DNA from: Ctenosaura bakeri
Lineage: Eukaryota > Chordata > Lepidosauria > Squamata > Iguanidae
Length of the DNA: 64,000 nt
Reading direction: 5' to 3'
NCBI GenBank assembly: GCA_948474755.1
Contig: CAOLHI010001475.1
Coordinates: forward strand, 124,001 to 188,000
A program made the position numbers and the translations under genes. Under the pieces are notes generated by a model. It had not been told where the DNA came from and made no database searches. It was given only the letters and a program-made list of their open reading frames with translations. Every line of letters starts with the position of its first letter. Positions within the stretch are counted from its first letter, which is position 1. Of this stretch, positions 13,488-25,957 are shown piece after piece.

Positions 13488-13979
13488 GATCTGCCAGATA
13501 GTTCCCTGAGGCCAAAGGTGGACAACTGTGGAAAGCTATGGGGCTGCATTACACCCCCCTACACCCTTCTCCCACCAAGATTTTGCATTTTTTGCCCTCA
13601 AACACACTCTATGGTGGCTGGAGAGGCATTTTCAAAAATTCCTACCCAGTCCCTAGGCAAGCAACCAAAGGCTACCCTGAACCTTAGGACAGGGGTGAAT
13701 GATCTGAGCCTGAAGACTGCAAGAGGCTAATGCCTTGGACAGCAGGCTTATAAGCCCTTTTTGCTAATGTCCCCCCCCCATATTGGCTGCATCATGCTGA
13801 TAAATGTTGCAACACCCAGCATCTCTTCTTCCTCTGAGAGGAATGCAAACCCATCTTGCACTACTTTGTAGCCAACCACAGACCACTTGGCATGGATCAG
13901 TGTCTTCGGTCTGAAACTGATGTGTGATTCTCTAATAATTTTTACTACTGGGCTGGGAATCATAAAGCCGTCTAGACAT

Positions 13980-14060
13980 GATAGGTCTAGCAGCCCTAGA
14001 CAGCATAGCCAATAGTGAGGAATGCTGGAAGCTGAAGTCCAATAACCTCTAGAGGACTGC
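13980..14060. repeat. hAT-like MITE relic
   Basis: Inverted sequences TAGACATGATAGGTCTAGCAG and CTGAAGTCCAATAACCTCTA surround a short core. The pattern resembles the 'ttggactacaactcccagaa' MITEs common in reptiles. It is degraded. Confidence 0.4.
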
Positions 14061-14339
14061 AAAATTTCCACTGCTGCTTAAATACCACTGTTCATTAACC
14101 TTTAACACATAGGCCATTGGAAAGAGCCAGTGAACAGTGTACATGTTGGTGAGGCCAGGATACATGGCTTTTGTCATCAAATATCTGCTGGATATGTATT
14201 AGAATAAATAGGGTAGCCAGCTTAGACATTGCTAGAGTGCTACAGAGTGTCAAATTGCTGATTGCAACTGTGTATCTGTTTGAAGCTTATTTGTGTACTC
14301 CAAGGTATCAAATGGTTAACTATTTTATTGCCCACTACT

Positions 14340-14690
14340 ACAATGTATCCAGTGGAGGGGGAGAAGATCAGAGAGGGAAAACAAGAGTATCAAAAAGCAT
14401 TGTGAGAACTGGAAATATTTGGAGATCAGGAGGCAGAAACATATTCCAGCCTCAAGGATGAAAGACGGGTATACAACTTTGAGTCTGGGAAACTTCTAGA
14501 ATGGTGGGGTGAGGTTAGATATGAAATCCTCTCCAGACACAGTTTTGCACACCTAAATTTGTATGGAAAGGTATAAAACCTGTAATCACTACATATGCTT
14601 TAGTTTCAGCAACTTTGGATAAAGCGTGTGTTGCTTGCTTTCCTACAGTAAACACTGCTGATTACCTCTAAGTGAAGTTTGCTGATTGAA
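14340..14690 (+). repeat. Possible LTR remnant
   Basis: A TATA-like GGTATAAAACC lies near 14570 and a polyA-like GGATAAAG about 55 bp later, followed by a T/G-rich stretch. Termini were not found. Confidence 0.2.
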
Positions 14691-16140
14691 AGTTATCAAA
14701 AGCATGACAAAGAATGAGAAAGAAAAGAGGTACAGGTCAGTGAGAACTGAATTGAATAGTTTGAAAGATGAGATCCTATACTATAAGACAGCCTTCACAA
14801 CCTGACAGTTTCCAGGCATGTTGTTCTAATGCAACAATTTTATTATAGGCTCTGTAATCCATATGGGGGGGAAATATAGGGAACAGCACCTTTAAAACAA
14901 GAAAAGTAACACTATTTGTCAATAACCAAATAGTTATCCTATACTCAAAAGTGACAATCTCCACGCCAGTCTTTGTAAATCCCATGGTCTAATCTGGAAG
15001 CTAACACTTGAACAACTAATTGATCAATGATATTAAAAAGTGAAGCAAATTCCTTTATTAGTGTTGGGAGTACTGAATGACTTTCCCAAATTTCTAATGT
15101 TTCATATTATCAAATTAATTTTTAAACTTAGACACATTCAGGAATACAACACCTCATCTACATTATGAAATAGAATGGTTTCCAAAGGGATGTAACACAT
15201 GCTTTTGAATCAAAGTTGTCACAATTTTAAATGTCTTCTGTGATGTACAGAAAGGAACCACGCAAGCTAGTGTCTCAAAAAAAAATGATTTTTGTATATT
15301 TTATATATTTTTAAAGGTAGAAATGCTCAAAATAGAGACTACATAAACAAAATGTTTGTGTTCTTCATTTTCTACCAGTATCTTCCCTATCAAATTTTGT
15401 CCATCTACAACCCAAAACATATTTTTTTCCCTAACCTGAAGCCTAATCGGCTAGTGGAAAAACCAAGTTTTGCCTTTTCTGCTTCATAAATCATCACTAT
15501 CCATCACTGACAATAAAGTCTGGAATCAGAATTTAGCCATCAGATCTGCAGATGATACATGAGGTGAGGGGAAAACAGCCTCTACGGTTCTCCTTTCTGC
15601 AGGGCACATGAAAATGTGGGCTTTTTTCTTTTCTTTTTTTGTCAGTAACCTAAACAAATGTGACTGTTCAGACCCGGGGGGCAGCTAGATGCAATAACGA
15701 GGTATCATTTTTCTTTAGCTCGTATTGTTGCTATCAGCCTTACTTTAATAATTTACATAGATTACAAATGGAAATTGATATTTTTCTAACACTACCATTA
15801 TTTCATATTACTGCCCCATTTGCCATATTTTGAAGTGTCTTTACTGACTAATGGGAAAATTGTCAGAAGTTGAGTAATGGAAATAATTTTTTCTCCCTCC
15901 TTCCTAGAAGCCAGAAATATCTTGATGGATTCCGATTTAAAAAAAAAAAAAAAATGTTGACATTGGTCTAATTCATTACAGTTCCTGGCAATTTTTAGAT
16001 GTATGTATACACGAGTGTTTATTTTGGCTCAAACATGTTTCTGTTGACAGACATTACTCTAACACTTTTTTTCTGGATTCATATGGAACATAAAGAGGAT
16101 CTAACCTGTATTGGTCCCTTCTATTAGCAGCAGCATTCAA

Positions 16141-16360
16141 GGGGCCTTTCACACTACAGAATTATTGTGCTACGATTCCACTTTGACTGTCATGGGAACA
16201 TCCCATGGAATTTGGGGATTAGCAGTGTTTAGGGATGAGTATTTAGAATTCTCAGCAAGAGATATCTACTTCACCAAATTACCAACCTCTAGATTCCATA
16301 GGATGCTGCCATTTTAGTTAAAGTGGAATATAGTACTATAATACTACAGTGCGAAGGAGC
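16141..16360. mobile_element. Palindromic MITE, old copy
   Basis: It begins GGGGCCTTTCACACTACAG and ends CTACAGTGCGAAGGAGC, an imperfect inverted repeat. The arms carry ATTCCACTTTGAC and TTAAAGTGGAATA, and TTCCATAGGATG near the right end matches the 43.7 kb element. Target duplication is not evident. It is a diverged member of the palindromic group at 35.4, 43.7, 43.95 and 60.5 kb. Confidence 0.6.
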
Positions 16361-18221
16361 TGATAGGGAACAAGCCCACCTCATGGGGATTTGCAATAGC
16401 TCGTGTAGGTGGGAAAAAATAGTAATTTTTCACATTCAGTGAAAGGAAAATGCATCCTGTAAGAGTATTGGTAGAGATTAAAAATGCAACAGCATACTTA
16501 TGCTGGCCAAAAGCCAGTTTTTCCCCAGTTGTGTTATGCAAGAATGGGTAGGTCCTTGGTGAATCTCCTCCTCACCACAATTATTGAGAGGCTAGGGATC
16601 AACAGCTGTACCTGGGCACAATCTGTCTTGTCTTGCACAGCTGGGAAGGGAGAAGCCTTTGTTCATCTCGACCTCCAGTGAACTCAGTGTAGATGTAGGA
16701 AGGCAAATGCTGCTCCTTTCCTTGGCAGCATAATTCAGATTGGACAGTGCCTGAAAGCTCTCCTACAGCCAACCAATGGATGAGATGATAGATCAGTGCT
16801 GAGGTACCTTCCAGCAGCTGGGGAAAAGGTATTGGGCAACAAGGTACTGGATACCTCCTTGTGCAATGTCTTTAACAGTATTTATGTTGGTGTAATCTCC
16901 GGTTAGACCAGCATAAGTAATCAGGAGGATTCTGGGCATTATGTTAATAGTCTGACTAACTATTTACGTCACTTATTATTCCAATCATTCAACAGGCCAT
17001 TACTTGGCACTATTACTGTAATTCAGAAAGGTAGCTTGCTGAGTGATTCATTACTAATAAGTTGCCATTACTGTTATAACTAGGGCAGCAGAACATACAA
17101 ATTTCTGCCACCATGTGGTCTATTCAAATACTGAACCCACCCCATCCAATGTATTTTATATATCATATTCACATCCCATTTTCCCATAAAGCTGATATGG
17201 TCATTGTGAGCCAGCTACAGTCTTCCTAAGCAACTTCACAGAACTATGGATAGGAAAAAATGAGTGGGTGGATCCATTGGGTAGGGAAAATTCAAGTTTT
17301 AATGCAAGGAGATAAAAAGAATTACACTTGTTAAAATATATATAGTTGGAAAAATATGTCATAAAGAAATGGAAGCATTTCAATGGTCTTTTTGAATACC
17401 TGACTTAAGCTATAATCTTGTACACATTTATCTAGTAATAAAGTCCACTGAATTCATTGGGGCTTACTTCTGACTAGACACATGTATGACTGCATTGCAA
17501 ACCTAAACAGAACATTGCTTTGAAGGCACTCTTGTCTCTTCCCAGTTCAGATACACACACGTTCCGTCTCTTTTCTGTCTCTCACACACATACACCTCCT
17601 CCCCTTGTCTCTCACAAGGATACACAAACACACATATTTCCCCATCCACCTCTTTCTGTTTCATACAGAAACATGCATGAGCTCTCACCTCCTCTCATAT
17701 ACAAACACACAGGTCTGTGCTCTAGCTACTTATGGGTGAAAAAGATGAGGATGGAGGAGGTAACAACTGCCTGTGTTTCCCCTAAAATTTGCAAGGGAGC
17801 ACAGTAAGATCAATAGTGTTATTTAATTGTTTCTATCTTTTCATCCACCCACTCACCCAACCACTACATGGGTCATAAGAGGCCATCTGTACTGCCCAGT
17901 CACCTCCTGCCCCTTCACCACTTCCTCAAGCAGTGGCCCAGTGGCAACTTTGGATGGAGGCTAGACAATAGGCTCTTGCACTCCATTAAAAAAGACACAA
18001 ACTTGCCAGCTTCTTTACTTCCTTGTTGGCAAGCAAGCCAGGGTATGTCATCTTTAGACAACAGAAACCCTAAGCTGTTAGCTTCTCCCTTGCCTCCTTT
18101 CCTAAAAGAGACCAAACTTGTCTTTTCTTAAAGTGTCCATGACTCCAAAATGAAACAAAACAGGAAAACTGTGCCTTTCAATCTGTGATATTTTTTTTCC
18201 TGGGACTTGGACCAGATTGGA

Positions 18222-18480
18222 AATTCATTTTTTTATTTTTTTTTATTTAATTATTTATTTGTATCCCGCCTCTCCATATGGATCAAGGCGGCAAACAACT
18301 TACAAATAGCATGTATTTTGAAACATTTCTATACATGCCCCCAACAAGCTGGGTACTCATTTTACCGACCTGCGAAAGGATGGAAGGCTGAGTCAACCTT
18401 GGAGCCGGGCAGGATCGAACTTACAACCTTGTGGCTTGCAGTACTGGCATTTAACCACTGCACCACCAGGGCTCCTTGGA
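18222..18480 (-). repeat. tRNA-derived SINE, second family, minus strand
   Basis: Read on the minus strand it starts with a tRNA-like head, GGAGCCCTGGTGGTGCAGTGG, with a B-box-like GTTCGATCC further in. It continues through the reverse complement of GGATGGAAGGCTGAGTCAACC. It ends with the complement of ATTTGTATCCCGCCTCTCC and an A/T-rich tail. It differs from the 'gccttagggtcacc' SINE family. Confidence 0.75.
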
Positions 18481-18849
18481 AATTGATTGGATTGGATTCG
18501 AAATTCATTATACTACTGCAATGGATGCCCTTCATATCGACTCAGTATTGGAAGTACTTTTGTTTCCAGCTCTTTCTTTAGCATGCATATTTCAGAATAT
18601 TTTTGCTGGTGCACAGCTGAGTGGTGCTAAATTGCAAATTCTTTCTCAAGTTTTCTCATCTTTATGTTTACCTACATACACTTCAATCTGTTTCTTTGTC
18701 TCTCTGTGTGACAGTTGCTAATTCTGGCTCTCAAACCTTTTGTATTTTTTTTTTTTTGCATCTCCCTTACAATTCTGGATTGTGTTTATCCTCTTCTGCT
18801 TGGTGTCATTCACCTATCACATGTTGGCAATATATAAATGGCCATGTTG

Positions 18850-19140
18850 GAGTATTTGTTTACTGCATATATTCATTTTGCAGACTGCTCTCACCTTTCC
18901 AGGTCTGTTTCACATGATCAGCGGATATGTTTTTGAAATCCGAAAAACCCATGCAATTTTCAATAGAATCACTCAAGATAAAAATTTCTTCCTATAAAAA
19001 CCCATGGAAACCCACTGGATGGCCTTGGACAAGTCACAGTATCTCAGTCTAAGAGGAAAACAATGGCAACTACTCAGAATAAACCTTGCTAAGAAAATCC
19101 TGTGAAAAGATCACCATAATTCAGAGTTGACGTCAAGGAA
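18850..19140 (+). repeat. Duplicated unit copy A (empty MITE site), ending in SINE 3' half
   Basis: The unit runs TATTTGTTTACTGCATATATTC through GATCAGCGGATATGTTTTTG and TTCTTCCTATAAAAACCCATGG, then into the 3' half of the common SINE (about 19005-19140). It aligns with copy B at 19473-20190. At 18926-18928 it has a single TAT exactly where copy B holds a MITE flanked by TAT on both sides. Confidence 0.75.
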
Positions 19141-19472
19141 TTTAACAATACTTTTTTTTCAGAACCAGTTGGAGTTTCATTCTGTCAAGATCATATCTTT
19201 CATATTATTATTGGCATCAAGAAATGCATACACAGAGGCATTTTTTTCTCTGTTGATTTTCCAAGGAGGGAGATAAAGCAACAGCCATTAGTACATTTTG
19301 TGGAGACAAGAGAGAAGAGAGAGAGAGAAAGAAAGAATGCAAAGTAATTGCATGTTTTGCCATATCCAGCACATTCTTTTGCTAGTGTTCATTGTCCGTA
19401 TATCCATGCCCTTGCATTATCTTGCTTCTCTGTACATTGTATCTATCATGGATTTTTGCATTGTGCAACATT

Positions 19473-20190
19473 ATTTGTTTACTGTGTGCATTCTTTTTTT
19501 GCAAACTGTATGTAGCTCTCCAAGTCTGCTCTGGAAGATCAGCATGTATGGCCATTTCCACACGGGTTAAAAAAAACCCCGGTGCAGTGCACCCTCCACG
19601 GAAGACGTCTGCACCTTGGAGCGGACTGGGCCCGGACTACTTAGCGTATATCCGCACCTCAGTCCACTCCAGAGTGACCCCAAGTAGTCCTCCAGTGTGC
19701 TTTTGAAAAACCTGATTTTTCAGGTTTTTCAAAATGCCAGTGCGCGCCATTGCATGCCTGCTCTCCAATGCAGATTCACAGGCTTGCACCAATGCGATCC
19801 CGCAATCTGTGGAGGGCGGGCTTCAGGCTGGCGAGCTTCAGCAGTTGGTCGTGACCCACGACCAACCAGAAGCCGCCATTTTGGATGCTGGAGCAGTGCG
19901 GATCTGCGATCATGCACTGCTCCTCTTCGCCCCGGACTGGACCGGACCAGACCCAAAGAAGAGAGCGATTCCCTTGCCGCGTGTGGGAGTGATTCCCTTG
20001 CCGCGTGTGGAAATGGCCTATGTTTCTGTTATCTCAAAAGTCCATGCAGTTTTCAATGTGAGCTTTGAAGTTAAATTTTCTTCCTATAAAAAAAACCTGT
20101 GAAAACCCACTTGGTGACCTTGGATAAGTCATACCCTCTCAGTCTATGAGGAAAGCAATGGCAAACCTCCTTAAGTAGGGTATGGTTGCA
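19473..20190 (+). repeat. Duplicated unit copy B, interrupted by a MITE
   Basis: Left part 19473-19549 (TTATTTGTTTACTGTGTGCATTC to GATCAGCATGTAT) and right part 20019-20190 (TATGTTTCTGTTATCTC to TTCTTCCTATAAAAAAAACCTG, then SINE 3' half) match copy A colinearly. The 469 bp between is the MITE. The pair may be a local tandem duplication about 0.6 kb apart, or two copies of an unnamed composite repeat. Confidence 0.75.
19550..20018. mobile_element. GC-rich non-autonomous DNA transposon with GGCCATTTCCACACG termini, TSD TAT
   Basis: The 469-bp element has terminal inverted repeats GGCCATTTCCACACGGG and CGCGTGTGGAAATGGCC, flanked by TAT at 19547-19549 and 20019-20021. The copy A empty site confirms the borders. 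It is GC-rich and not a simple palindrome. The last about 50 bp carry a direct duplication of GATTCCCTTGCCGCGTGTGG. The open frames within are not transposase. Harbinger-like by 3-bp duplication, but this is inference. Confidence 0.8.
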
Positions 20191-20827
20191 GGAAGAGGAT
20201 GGGTAGGTGGGAGGAAGCATTTCTCTTTTTCCTGCTTTTATTTGTATGTTAAAAAGTGAGATGGGTATGTGAACATGGCAGTGATGTAGGGTGCCAAAGG
20301 TTGAAAGGAGGCAAATTTGGTCCTCCAACCTTCAGATTACAACCTGCTTCTACACTCCTGCTTCATATGGAAGCAGCATTCATAAGTACCAGCATCTCCT
20401 CAAGATTTGATGGGTTTCCACCACGATTTAGACAAGAAATCTATAATCTCAGTGGCCACCACAAACATACAAGGAGGCAGTATCTCAAGGATGAGCTAGC
20501 TCCAATCAGAGTTTGAAAGATTTTTTTAAAAAAGTAATATACTAACCACTGCTCTTTAAAGGAGTAACGTGCTAGTCATTATTTTAAAAGTGCTATGTTA
20601 CTAAGACATTGCTTTTCTGTTACTTTAAAAATGTTTTTTTTAAAAAAAAAATCCTCTAAAATAAAAAAAATAACCACACATTTTTCAAGATTATTCCCCC
20701 AAGGCAGCATTTTAGGGGTAATAGATAAATGCTACATAAAAATAACATTACTAGCCACACTATTTCACAAAAGTAAAATCATCATCACCCCATTTATCCC
20801 AAAAGTAGCACATTATTATAGCATTTG

Positions 20828-21560
20828 TGATAACTGAAGCCCCTGTCAGAGCTGCTGCTGACAAGCAGCAGCTGTTGGTCCCTGTTGCTCAGAGTGGAGA
20901 TGAGGAGCAGCAGTTGTTGGTCCCTGTTGCCCTGGCTGGAGATGAGTCCTGCAGCTCAAGAGCTCCCCCTGCTGCCATGGGTCAAGCAGGCTTGGACATT
21001 CCTCTGCCTGCTCCTTTAGGGCAACAGGGATCCGATTCTGAAGTTGGTTTGGAGCCTGTGCCAATCAGCCCACAAACATGGCAGAGACTCAAGAGAGCTG
21101 AGCAAAGGGAGGCTTCCTTGATTAAGTTTAAGAAGCAGTGACCAGCCACACCTGTGCCTTGGGCTATATAACTGCCTGCCTAGAAGCTTTCCTTTGCTTG
21201 GGGCAAACTTCTTATAAGCTCTTCCCTTGTCTGGTTCTTGCTTCTAGCACCTGGCTCCTGTTACCTTGGATTGATCTCTTGGCTCCAGACCCCTGGCTTT
21301 TGGAACTCTGACTATGGCTTTCGCTTGTTGCTCTGGCTTAGGTAAATGGTCTTCCTTTGAGTAGTGCTTGCTTGACTCCTCCTGGCAGGACTCTGCTAGC
21401 TCTCCCACTCCCTTCTCTGGGCTGGCTTGCTACCTCAGTCTCTGACCTTAACAGCATTGTAAATGTGTTGCTTGTAAGTTTGTTACTTCCAAACATTGCC
21501 CCAAGCCTGATAATAGTCTCTCCACATCATAAAATATCTGTGTGAAAGCTCTTGTCAAAT
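20828..21560 (+). repeat. Unclassified retroelement-like segment with TATA box
   Basis: It contains a 104-codon open frame (20827-21141), rich in Ala, Gln and Leu and ending RLKRAEQREASLIKFKKQ. A TATA motif (GGGCTATATAACTGCC) follows near 21159-21174, then a long CT-rich run of CTGGCTCCTG/CTGACTCC-type units. This layout resembles an LTR of a reptile Gypsy or ERV element. Termini and a polyA signal were not identified. Confidence 0.35.
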
Positions 21561-22514
21561 ATGAACCAGACCAGAGTCAAGGTTCATGGATGTTCCCTAT
21601 CAAATCTCCTTTTTATAAGCATCACTGTTTCATTTCTGGAACACTTTTTTTTGTTCCAGGCTTGTAGAAAAGTGATCAGAGTATGTTTTATATGCCTTTG
21701 TATGTGGTTGATAAAGAAATTGTGATTCATTGTGACTTGAGACTTCTGAGCATGACATCTCTGAAATCACAATAGATTCTTTCTTAGACACATGTTTTGA
21801 TGCTACTTTGAAGTACTAATAGAACAGTAAAATGTGCAGCTGAAACTGGCACACCTTGACTGGCATCTTTTTTAGTAGCATATATGTGTCTAAGCCAGCC
21901 TTGTGCCTGGGTATGTCTCTTTTTGGTTGATGTTGTGTTCCCTTCCTTCTGCATCAATCAACTAACTTGCATCTACAATAGAGCCTTTACAGCCCCTTCC
22001 CATGGCCATTTTGTGGCTAGGGGAGAGTGGAAGTAGGATGGAGAAATGTCTGGCTATGTCCCTGTAGCCAGATGCAAAATTATTATATAATTCTGTAGGG
22101 ATCTCGGGAGGACCTCAGTGGAGCTTAGTAGGTAATGTAACAATTTCACATCTGCTGATGGGAGCACAAGCCAGATATGTCTCTGATTTCCAGCCTCTTG
22201 CACCAGGCAAGGAGTGATGCTATGGTAGGTCCAGATATAAATGAGTAGCTGGCTGTGGTCTAGTTCTGCGTGTATGTCTATTATGCTATCCTGGACCATG
22301 CAGGAGACTACAGCCCTTGACTGTTATCTGCAACCCAATACTTCATTTTTTTAATAAAAAGATTCATTTCCTTCTGTAAAAAGACAAGATTCTGGTGATT
22401 TCATCAGTTTTGAAAGATTAATCATTTCTGCATTCATACTGCTGCTGCTTTGGAAGACTAACTCATACTTGCCATACCACTGTTAGAAGCACAGCTGCTG
22501 TGTTCCTTGGTTAT

Positions 22515-22665
22515 CTAGCAGTGTTGTACCAACCATTGTTTAGCTCAGTGACAGAGAACACCACATGTTGATGGATTGCAGCTCCCATCAATCCTCAACA
22601 CTCATTATGCTAAGTAGGACTGATGGAGGCTGCAGTCCAGCAACATTTGGAAGGCCATATATTCC
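22515..22665. repeat. hAT-like MITE relic
   Basis: Inverted segments GTTGATGGATTGCAGCTCCCAT and TGGAGGCTGCAGTCCAGCAAC flank a short core. The arms are imperfect and the termini are lost. Confidence 0.45.
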
Positions 22666-23499
22666 TCATCTTTGCTCATCTGTTCAATCTTGCATAACCA
22701 TCTTTCTGCTGAAGGAAGACTGGCTGCTGGTTTCTTTTAATTCTTTGCACTAGACTTACTCCCAGAGAGACCTTTTCTCCCTCCCTTTGTCTCTGCCTCC
22801 TCCCCCTCCCCATCACAGCTACACACTTTTGCTTGCTTTTCCCCTCTTTGCTCAGAAGGCCATGTTCATCTTACAGAATTTGACGAGAATGTGTAATAAA
22901 TTGATACATACAAGGGCAACATAATCCAAACAGCTCTTCACCTGGCAATAATAGGGATAAGATTTTTCAGAACACTGCTGCAGGCATGTGTCTATCTGTT
23001 ACTTTCAGAGTCAGAGGTGAGTGTGTAGGAGCCTTCTATCCTCAAGGATTTTGCTTCTGAAAATAACCCATACTTAAATTTTGCCTGATAGATAAGGCTG
23101 ACCCTTTTAAGTTAAGATGTCCAGGTGCATAGCAATCCAGGTGGCAGCAGTAAGGCCTTCAATGTGCTGCTTTGCTGGCTAGGTTCTGGCCATAGCTTTT
23201 GTTGTGTATCCTTACTGGGAATAATTAATTTCTTATCTCTCTTCTGGTTTCCAACTATTACCTCTGGGCTTTTTTCTTTAATGCTTCTCCTTCCATTCTT
23301 AGCTTATAGAAAGCCACCAGATTCTATCCTGCATAAGCAATAGCAACTGGAATTTCTAATGGTTCATAATGATCTCCTGTTGGTAGTGCTGTAGCTAATT
23401 CTTCCTAAGCATTTGAGAAATAAAGAACATACAGCTTTGATATGACTTCTGGGTTCCCTGGAAAGCACAACACACAATGCGTGATTTCCACTGGTATAT

Positions 23500-24085
23500 C
23501 TTGGTAATAGCTCTTCTTTGTTTAGGCTCCTGGCAATTTGCTTCCAGTCTGAATTCAAGGTGCACATGATGACATTTAAAGCTGTAAATGGCATGGGACC
23601 TCAACACTTGAAGATATATCTCTCCCTATATATACTGTCCAAAATTAAGGTCTGCAGGAAGGTTCTTCCTCTGTGTCCCACCAGTGGGGGCAGTGCAAAG
23701 TGGGAAGCCATGGGACAGGGCCTTTTAGGTTGTGGTACCCCAATAGTGTTATGCCTTCTCCACGCCTTCTCCTTGGATGTCTAACTAGTGCCAATGTTGA
23801 CTTCTTTCTGGTGCCAAGCTAAAACCTAGCATTTTATTAAAGCCTTCAGGGACTAATTGATTTCAAGTATACATGTCCATGGTTTTAAACTGTTGTAGTT
23901 TCTAAAGTGGTTTTTAACTGTTGCTTTTTAAATGCTTTCAACTGTCACTATGTTTAATATGTTTTTATCTTGCTCAATTATGTTTTTCATTTGAAAATGG
24001 TTTAAATTATTTATATTGCTTGCCACCTTGAGATCTTGTGATAATGGGAGGAAGAGAAGTAAATAATAAATAAATTGGACTACTT
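23500..24085 (+). pseudogene. L2/CR1-like LINE 3' end: ORF2 C-terminus plus 3' UTR
   Basis: Translation gives FKVHMMTFKAVNGMGPQHL, matching the 'FKVLTLTFKALHGLGPSYL' pattern seen after the reverse transcriptase in L2/CR1-type LINEs. It is followed by a T-rich 3' UTR with CTTGCCACCTTGAGATC and an AATAAATAAATT tail. Stops and indels make it a relic. Confidence 0.7.
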
Positions 24086-24360
24086 AAAAAAAATACTAAT
24101 TTCTTCATTAGATGATTAAGAGAGCATCCATTTTTAATATTAATTAACTTTGCTTTCCACAGAATTAAGCTGTATTAGAGACTAGAGATATAATTCAGGA
24201 CCATTAAAATAAATGGCAGAATATGTTGAGATGACTGTTTATTGAGTTGCTGGAGCAGTATAGTGATGACATTGTCATACAATCCCTTTCAGATGGCTAA
24301 TTATAATTTGGTCATTGCAGCTCTTGAGATTACAATATGATTTATTCAATTTATGGTATA

Positions 24361-24747
24361 CAGTTAGCCTTCCACATTTGCGGGTTTCACTTTTGCGGAT
24401 TTGACTATTCATAGATCATTTGCTGTCACCTTTGCTGCCTCCCTATGCCATTTTTAATAGGGACTATAAACCTTGTGAGATTGAGAAACTGCAAACGAGG
24501 CTTGTAAGTCCCTATTAAAAATGGTGTGGGGCAGCAGTGGAGATGGCAGTAAGTTCACCAGCCACCCACTTCTGCCTTGCAAAGGAACCCTGATGCCTCA
24601 AAGGAATCCATGGTGGGTTGAATATGGTGATCATACTTTTTATTGGTGTGTTAAATATGGTTTGCAAGGGTGTAAAGTTATTCACGGTTTTTCCACTTTC
24701 ACAGGGGTCCTGTGCCCCTAACCCTAGCAAATGTGGACAGATGACTG
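24361..24747. mobile_element. Pogo/Tigger-like MITE, TSD TA
   Basis: The element begins CAGTTAGCCTTCCACATTTG and ends CAAATGTGGACAGATGACTG, flanked by TA on both sides. This is the Tc1/mariner-type terminal layout of Tigger elements. Inside is an 18-bp perfect inverted repeat (24448-24465 and 24507-24524, CCATTTTTAATAGGGACT) that can form a hairpin with a 41-nt loop. There is no transposase. Confidence 0.72.
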
Positions 24748-24965
24748 TAATTAAATATGATTTCCATATTCCTTTGTTGTTTTTGCTTTTGTTTTATAGA
24801 GGTGCACTGTATCTATGTCTGTGAATGTAGCTGCTTCATTAAATCAAAAGGTACCAATGATGACTTTTTTTAATACTACCAAATCCGTATGCTACTCCTT
24901 ATTTAGGTAGATAAGACATTTTAAATGGCTTGAACCACTGGAATTCTTACTGGGATCAGAAAATA

Positions 24966-25470
24966 CAGTCCTTCCTCCACATTCACAGATTTGACCTTTG
25001 TGAATTTGATTATTTGCAAGATGTGCATGTGCTTTCCTCCTCCATTCTCCTCCTCTCATTCTGTTTTCTTTTGCCCAGGACTGTTTCCCTTCCTTTTCCA
25101 AACCCAGGAAAAGGAATAGGAGCGGAAAGGCATGTGTGTACCTTCCTTCTCCATGTGTGGTGCTCTCCCTCCCTTTTCCTTGCCTTTTGCCCAGGTCCAG
25201 AGAATATGCACTGAGGAAAACAACAAAGGAATGGGTAGGGTATTTGCACACATTCCTTCTCTGCATGCAGTGCTTTCCCCTCCCATTCCCTTGCCTTTTG
25301 CCCAGGCATGGAGGAGGGAAGCATGTACACCAGGGCAAAAGGCAAGAGAATGGGAGGGTGGAACACTCGAAGGGAATGGGAGGGTGAGCACAGGGGGAGT
25401 TATTTGGGGTTGTTCCACATTCACAATGGTTCTGTGCCCTGAACTCTACAAAAGTTGAAGGGGCCACTCT
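24966..25470. mobile_element. Second pogo/Tigger-like MITE with internal about 110-bp tandem units
   Basis: The left end TACAGTCCTTCCTCCACATTC matches the element at 24361; the right end near 25470 is degraded. The interior repeats the motif TTGCCTTTTGCCCAGG or a close variant (TTCTTTTGCCCAGG) near 25063, 25180 and 25290. An inverted copy, GGGCAAAAGGCAAG, is at 25333. Long open frames on both strands here (up to 191 codons) are products of this repeat and not genes. Confidence 0.6.
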
Positions 25471-25720
25471 ACTTCAAACCAAGGAATTGAGCTGAAAATT
25501 GTTTTGCTTTTAATATGTCTGGAGTTTTAAGAGTTGTACAGACGGAAAAATGTCATCATGTTGGGTAATTTCCAACCTTACAGCCCAGCAAAGAAAGAAG
25601 CTGCACACAGTGACATAATGAACCTTCTCCATTCAGTGCTAAGACACAGTAACTCCACTGACATTGTTTGGAAGGAATGATAATCTATAACTAACATTTT
25701 TTTAAAATTTTGTATTGTAC

Positions 25721-25957
25721 AGATAGCATGTTGTAGTGCTTTGAGCGTTGGACTCTGCTTTAGGAGACCAAGGTTTAATTGGTCATGGAAACTGACAGGG
25801 TAATCTTGGGCAAATAACACTCTCCTAACCTCAAAGGAAGGCAAAGGCAACCCCCTCTCTAGACAAATCTTGCCAAGAAAACCCTGTGATAGGTTTGCCT
25901 TAGGGTCACCACAATTTGGAAATGGATTGAAGGCACACAAGAAAAACAACAACAACC
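25721..25957 (+). repeat. tRNA-derived SINE
   Basis: Head AGATAGCATGTTGTAGTGC, body GAAGGCAAAGGCAACCCCC, CTTGCCAAGAAAACCCTGTG, and tail GCCTTAGGGTCACCACAATT ending AAGGCACACAAGAAAAACAAC. Same family as 13050-13224, nearly full length. Confidence 0.88.

Noticed and set aside
24892..25467. Longest open frame in the window (191 codons, minus strand) and its overlapping frames
   Set aside because: It lies within a tandem-repeat MITE, has mirror open frames on the other strand, and shows no domain or splice context.
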